Assembly: GCF_008831285.2 (NCBI RefSeq)
Contig: NW_022205264.1
Span: 1 to 11,929 of the forward strand
Direction of reading: 5' to 3'
Source: Nymphaea colorata
Lineage: Eukaryota > Streptophyta > Magnoliopsida > Nymphaeales > Nymphaeaceae
DNA length: 11,929 bases
Positions 9,975-11,929 of the stretch are shown here, in pieces; positions within the stretch are counted from its first letter, which is position 1, and each line of letters begins with the position of its first letter. Under the pieces are notes generated by a model that saw only the letters and a list, made by a program, of their open reading frames with translations, had not been told where the DNA came from and made no database searches. The position numbers were made by a program, and so were the translations under genes.

Positions 9975-10801
9975 GATTTTATTCAAAAAGTCAATTGCAA
10001 GAATAACAATAACAAGTTAAGTGTTTATTGAACATTCTTTGATAATTAACAATCTCAATTGATACGCTTCTATTATGTAGTGTAAAATATAATAACTTTT
10101 ACACGCACATTGCATAATAACATCAATGTTTATCGGTATGTGCCTGTTCATTTTGATCTAGGATGTAACAGCTTCACAAGTTGAATAATTGCGACTCAGT
10201 TATCAGCATACTTTGAGTGATCCATGTACTGCTTTCTAAAAAATTTATTCAGTTAGATTTGTATAATGCATAAATTATAAAACAATATAAAACACCAAAC
10301 TGAGACAGATGTTGAAATGAATATTACTACAAAGGACTACAATAAATTATGGTTATTGGTAACAATCAAAAACCAAAGCAATTCACACTGTAGTTAAATA
10401 AAATTATCTCAACAATTTGCATGTGAATCATTAGTGAATAGTAGAAAAAAGCTACAACTGATATGGATTTAAACTAATAACATTTGATAAGAACAATAAT
10501 TGTGATAAGACATGAAAGATAGTGTTAGTCCACCAGTATTGGGCAATGAATGTAAAATGTTACACAAAGAAAAACTATAAAAATTTTAAATTTCAGCTTT
10601 TAATAAGTATGACATTATCACTGTACAATATATTCTGAATCGATCTGCTAATAGCAATTACAATTATTGCATTAAATCATTCAAAGTTGAACATTTAACA
10701 TTAAATCCACCAAAAAACATCAATTGAAATAAGACTATTTGAATAACATTAATATTTGTTTGGTTATATGGAAACTAATAATGAATAAAGGTAAAAAAAA
10801 A
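9975..10801 (+). repeat. Satellite monomer copy 13 (827 bp)
   Basis: It shares gtgtttattg, gagtgatcc, gttaaataaaattatc and gtttggttat with copy 11. It has cgcacattg like copies 10 and 14, and agaaaaaagc like copies 1-4. The first TTATTGG word has lost one T (ttatggttattgg). Confidence 0.96.
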
Positions 10802-11633
10802 GATTTTATTCAAAAAGTCAATTGCAAGAATGACAATAACAAGTTAAGGTGTTTTTGAACATTCTTTGATAATTAACAATCTCAATTGATACCTTCTATT
10901 ATGTAGTGTAAATAATAATAATACTTTTACACGCACATTGCATAATAACATCAATGTTTATCGGTATGTGCCTGTTCATTTTGATCTAGGATGTTAACAG
11001 CTTCACAAGTTGAATAATTGCGACATCAGTTATCAGCATCTTTGAGTGGTCCATGTACTGCTTTCTAAAAAATTTATTCAGTTAGATTTGTATAATGCAT
11101 AAATTATAAAACAATATAAAACACCAAACTGAGACAGATGTTGAAATGAATATTACTACAAAGGACTACATAAATTATTGGTTATTGGTAACAATCAAAA
11201 ACCAAAGCAATTCACACTGTCAGTTAATATAAAATTATCTCAACAATTTGCATGTGAATCATTAGTGAATAGTAGAATAAAGCTACAACAGATATGGATT
11301 TAAACTAATAACATTTGATAAGAACAATAATTGTGATAAGACATGAAAGATAGTGTTAGTCCACCAGTATTGGGCAATGATGTAAATGTTACATAAAGAA
11401 AAACTATAAAAATTTTAAATTTCAGCTTTTTAATAAGTATGACATTATCACTGTACATATATATTCTGAATCGATCTTCTAATAACATTGACAATTATTG
11501 CATAAATCATTCAAAGTTTGAACATTTAACATTAAATCCACCAAAAACATCAATTGAAATAATACTATTTGATAACATTAATATTTGTTATGGTTTATAT
11601 TGGAAACTAATAATGAATAAAGGTAAAAAAAAA
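10802..11633 (+). repeat. Satellite monomer copy 14 (832 bp, last complete)
   Basis: It matches copy 12 at gaatgacaat, gtgtttttg, gagtggtcc, taatataaaattatc and gttatggtttatattgg. The tac[a/g]cttct site lacks its base (taccttct), as in copy 4. It has cgcacattg, gtgcctg, agaataaagc, ttacataaag and ttcaaag. Confidence 0.96.
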
Positions 11634-11929
11634 GATTTTATTCAAAAAGTCAATTGCAAGAATAACAATAACAAGTTAAGGTGTTATTGAACATTCTTTA
11701 GATAATTAACAATCTCAATTGATACGCTTCTATTATGTAGTGTTAAATATTAATAATACTTGTACCGACATTGCATAATAACATCAATGTTTATCGGTAT
11801 GTGCCTGTTCATTTCTGATCTAGGATTAAACAGCTTCACAATTGAATAATTGCGACATCACTTATCAGCATACTTTGAATGGTCCAATGTAACTGCTTTC
11901 TAAAAATATTATTAAATTAGATTTGTATA
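11634..11929 (+). repeat. Satellite monomer copy 15 (right end, first 296 bp only)
   Basis: The unit is cut by the window end. Markers are agtcaattg, tacgcttct, cgacattg, gtgcctg and gaatggtcc. It is rich in private one-base changes: tgtaccgac for ttacacgac, ttcacaattg for ttcacaagttg, cacttatcag for cagttatcag, and ccaatgtaactgc for ccatgtactgc. As in copy 1, this suggests lower sequence accuracy at the edge. Confidence 0.93.

Larger units (their letters stand above)
1..11929 (+). repeat. Tandem satellite array, ~831-bp AT-rich monomer, 15 copies (13 complete)
   Basis: The string gattttattc followed by caaaaagt recurs at 827, 1661, 2486, 3313, 4140, 4970, 5802, 6638, 7475, 8308, 9137, 9975, 10802 and 11634, always in the same orientation and 825 to 838 bases apart. 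The sequence between these anchors can be followed block by block in every copy, with almost only single-base differences. Counted lines have roughly 20-27% GC. No copy is inverted, truncated internally or interrupted by foreign DNA, and neither window end leaves the array. Long uniform monomers, no genes and few CpG are typical of eukaryotic heterochromatic satellite DNA; that class is inference, and I recognise no named family. The array explains the whole window, so no stretch is left unaccounted for and none carries a supportable gene. Confidence 0.98.

Noticed and set aside
11439-11690. Plus-strand open frame of 83 codons across a monomer junction
   Set aside because: It has low-complexity N/K/I-rich content, no recognisable motif, and crosses the unit boundary including the A9 tract. 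In other copies the frame stops early; in copy 10, for example, an extra base in gatcttgctaataa leads directly to a stop.
1-11929. CRISPR array
   Set aside because: Repeats are ~831 bp and contiguous, with no short repeat/unique spacer alternation and no cas gene.
1-11929. Rolling-circle or amplification concatemer of one circular molecule
   Set aside because: Copies of a single template should differ only by random error. Here the differences fall on fixed columns, are shared by groups of copies and change in order along the array.
1-11929. CENP-B box or telomere-type repeats
   Set aside because: No match to the CENP-B core (TTCG...CGGG) and no short telomeric motif was seen on either strand.
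1-11929. tRNA, rRNA or other structured RNA gene
   Set aside because: No cloverleaf hallmarks or rRNA core sequences were seen; the only stems are the short dyads listed.
1-11929. Transposon with terminal inverted or long terminal repeats
   Set aside because: Units abut directly in one orientation with no transposase or polymerase frame, no target-site duplications and no inverted ends at the junctions.

Overview
The whole window is one head-to-tail tandem array of an AT-rich satellite monomer of about 831 bp. Setting the unit start at the G of the recurrent string gattttattc gives boundaries at 827, 1661, 2486, 3313, 4140, 4970, 5802, 6638, 7475, 8308, 9137, 9975, 10802 and 11634. That makes 13 complete monomers (825 to 838 bp, mean 831.3), one nearly complete monomer on the left (1-826, about 11 bases missing) and a 296-bp partial monomer on the right (11634-11929). 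All copies have the same orientation. No unique flanking DNA, spacer or inserted element is visible, so the true array runs past both ends.

The sequence looks like eukaryotic satellite DNA, such as pericentromeric, subtelomeric or sex-chromosome heterochromatin. The evidence is long uniform monomers, roughly 20-27% GC in the lines I counted, only about 4-6 CpG per unit, and no supportable gene, RNA gene, CRISPR or prokaryotic signal. The host cannot be named from sequence alone; an AT-rich invertebrate, protist or similar genome would fit. I recognise no named satellite family.

Copies are very alike, and most differences are one-base changes at a fixed set of columns. At many of these columns, some copies carry one base, some another, and some no base (for example tac[a/g/none]cttct and gt[a/g/none]cctg). 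This suggests that many apparent deletions are unresolved consensus calls at truly polymorphic sites, not biological indels. Variants are ordered along the array: left copies (1-4) and right copies (10-15) belong to different variant groups, with mixed copies between. Copies 11-14 show a partial period-two alternation that hints at a dimeric higher-order repeat.

Each unit has several islands that look invariant by eye in all or nearly all copies. One is a 35-bp block with a 6-bp dyad (copy 2: 965-999). Others are a 24-bp AT-rich block around ATGCAT, a doubled TTATTGG followed by an inverted-repeat segment, an ACAAT-A-ATTGT dyad, a 28-bp relatively GC-rich block containing a third ATTGG, and an A9 tract at the unit junction. 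Open reading frames are short, shift frame between copies and are best read as chance. No genes work together here; the interest lies in repeat organisation, constrained islands and assembly quality.
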